The position numbers and the translations under genes are program-made. The notes beneath the pieces were generated by a model, which saw only the letters and a program-made list of their open reading frames with translations, was not told where the DNA came from and searched no databases. This document shows, piece by piece, positions 4,964 through 6,304 of a stretch of 6,304 bases of DNA. This stretch comes from an uncultured Bacteroidota bacterium (GTDB taxonomy: Bacteria; Bacteroidota; Bacteroidia; Chitinophagales; Chitinophagaceae): contig CAMLKS010000148.1 in the NCBI GenBank assembly GCA_946480675.1, forward strand, positions 1-6,304. Direction: 5' to 3'. The first letter of the stretch is position 1, and every line of letters starts with the position of its first letter.

Positions 4964-6304
4964 ATGGTATGGTTTAGTAATATAAAGGACTTGCAGTATT
5001 ATAATCAGCAGCCGGGTGTGCCTTGCTATTGTGAGGAACTGGTATATGCAGGGGATATGATGTTGCAGGGGTCGATACCTGCGGGTAAGGGCAGTGGCAA
5101 CTACACGATAAGCATAGAGGTGTGGAGCCCCGATGGGCTGACGACTTACGAGGTGGCTACTTCGTATTTCAACTACTACTTCTTTGTGAACCCGGTGAAT
5201 GGGTTGCACTACTTCACGGCGCGGTTGAAATCGTTTAGTCCGGCGATGTGTGCGCACCAGTGCTTTTTGATACGGGTGGGTGTAACCAATACGGGTAGCC
5301 CCGATATATACCTGTTTGCTAACTGGACGGAAAGGTACTGCGTAAGCAACTGTTGCGATACGGCAAAGGGGATAACGGTCAGCCAGAATGGTATTACCAC
5401 GCCAATGCCCGATGTGCCGGCTCCCCTGGCGGCGGGTAGTGATTCGCCCGTAAGCGCCTGCAATGAACCGCTGATACGGTTAATAACAAAATTTGATTGT
5501 TATGACAATTTTACGGGCGACTACTATGGGGACCCCACACAAGTACTGTCGGGTGCAAAAATACCCTTTGTAAAAGTAACAAGCATGCGTGGCCGCATTG
5601 TGCGCAGGCCACGGGAGATAAACAGGGAGATGAGCTATAACTGCAAGCTGCAGTCGGCAGAAAGCACGGCGCAATACCTGCTGGAAGGCTTTGAATACTT
5701 CCCTGCCTGGAAGATGGCGGAGATAGAAGGCCAGCTGCATGCCAGCCAGATATGGGTGGATGATTACAAAACCTACCGGCAATACCAATATGCAGGCGGT
5801 ACACCCTTTAAGCAACTGAGCAAATGCCGCGAACTATTCAAGCTGGAAACTATGCTGGAAGACTGCACGCAAAGACAGGTGTTTGGCTGCGGGGAATGTG
5901 CTACCACTACTGTGAACTTTGATGGTACGCAAAGAGCGTATGTGATGCCTGCGGCGTATAATGGTGGTGCTTTTTACAATGAGAGTAAAGCATTGGTGGC
6001 TGATGATTTTGCAGGGTTATTGCTGTACCTGCGTGCGCAGCCCGGTGTAACAGCGGTGAATGATGTGGACACCGGTGAGCTGACCTGTGGTTTGTACCGC
6101 GCGGCTACTGTAGCAGGTAATGGCAACCTGCCATCGTATCTATACTTTGATAGCCCGGTAGCAGGTAACAGGGTGTTTGCCAGCACGGCGGAGCATTTTG
6201 AAGACATGTGCCAGGGCAGTGGTGTGGTGTGTAAGAAACCGGTAGCAGGCACGGTAAGTGTAACGGATATAGTGTGTGCTACGCCTGTAGTAACGGCAGG
6301 CAGC
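4964..6304 (+). CDS. Cys-rich distal tail/receptor-binding-like protein (3' end outside window)
   Basis: The frame is open from the ATG to the last base, giving 447 codons with no stop, so the protein is incomplete at its C-terminus. It begins 'MVWFSNIKDLQYYNQQPGV'. The region at about residues 34-105 ('MLQGSIPAGKGSGNYTISIE', 'YFFVNPVNGLHYFTARLKSF') is beta-rich and resembles proteins I recall downstream of tape-measure and hub genes in Bacteroidota phages. Eighteen Cys are present, including C21/C23, C96/C100, C126/C130/C131 and a CxxC at 309-312. This suggests disulphides or metal binding in a particle-surface protein. Residues 318-447 are Gly/Ala/Val/Thr-rich with recurring 'VAG'-type turns, as in fibre shafts or adhesin repeats. 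No signal peptide or enzyme motif is seen. The position after the hub-like gene supports a distal tail role, possibly receptor binding, but the function is inferred. The leader lacks a Shine-Dalgarno sequence. The 447-bp gap could hold a separate promoter, though none was recognised. Confidence 0.6.
   Translation, partial: MVWFSNIKDLQYYNQQPGVPCYCEELVYAGDMMLQGSIPAGKGSGNYTISIEVWSPDGLTTYEVATSYFNYYFFVNPVNGLHYFTARLKSFSPAMCAHQCFLIRVGVTNTGSPDIYLFANWTERYCVSNCCDTAKGITVSQNGITTPMPDVPAPLAAGSDSPVSACNEPLIRLITKFDCYDNFTGDYYGDPTQVLSGAKIPFVKVTSMRGRIVRRPREINREMSYNCKLQSAESTAQYLLEGFEYFPAWKMAEIEGQLHASQIWVDDYKTYRQYQYAGGTPFKQLSKCRELFKLETMLEDCTQRQVFGCGECATTTVNFDGTQRAYVMPAAYNGGAFYNESKALVADDFAGLLLYLRAQPGVTAVNDVDTGELTCGLYRAATVAGNGNLPSYLYFDSPVAGNRVFASTAEHFEDMCQGSGVVCKKPVAGTVSVTDIVCATPVVTAGS

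Overview
The window is a piece of a phage or prophage tail gene cluster, most likely from a member of the Bacteroidota (the Chitinophaga/Sphingobacterium side is my best guess). The host call rests on three things. The starts lack Shine-Dalgarno sequences and have A/C-rich, G-poor leaders. The tail proteins have sequence patterns I recall from Bacteroidota phage genomes. The second spacer carries a poly-purine/poly-pyrimidine element that I recall as common between genes in that phylum. No search was run, so the taxonomy is inference.

Layout: three large genes, all on the + strand. (1) 25-2106 is a tail tape-measure-like protein of 693 aa, with coiled coils, two hydrophobic stretches and a conserved 'FADGVV...GESV' C-terminal motif. 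(2) 2207-4516 is a 769-aa cysteine-containing tail-tip or hub-like protein with an unexpected membrane-like segment at about residues 208-260. (3) 4964 to beyond the window end is a cysteine-rich distal tail or receptor-binding-like protein, of which the first 447 codons are visible. The order tape measure, then tip/hub, then distal protein matches the usual order of a long-tailed phage tail module. The three would together set tail length, form the tip and contact the host surface. Nothing here (no integrase, att site, lysis or capsid gene) shows whether this is an active phage, a prophage or a domesticated tail-like particle.

Spacers: the 100-bp gap after gene 1 and the 447-bp gap after gene 2 are built largely of degenerate short tandem repeats. 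These have a period of 7 bp in the first gap and 8 bp in the second. The arrays stop 6-9 nt before the next ATG, and both genes begin with the same AACATC-(ACC)-ATGG context. The second gap also holds a roughly 318-bp block with two perfect hairpins and a 56-bp direct repeat, apparently inserted inside the octamer spacer. This spacer organisation is the most unusual thing in the window. The coding part looks like an ordinary but poorly characterised tail module.
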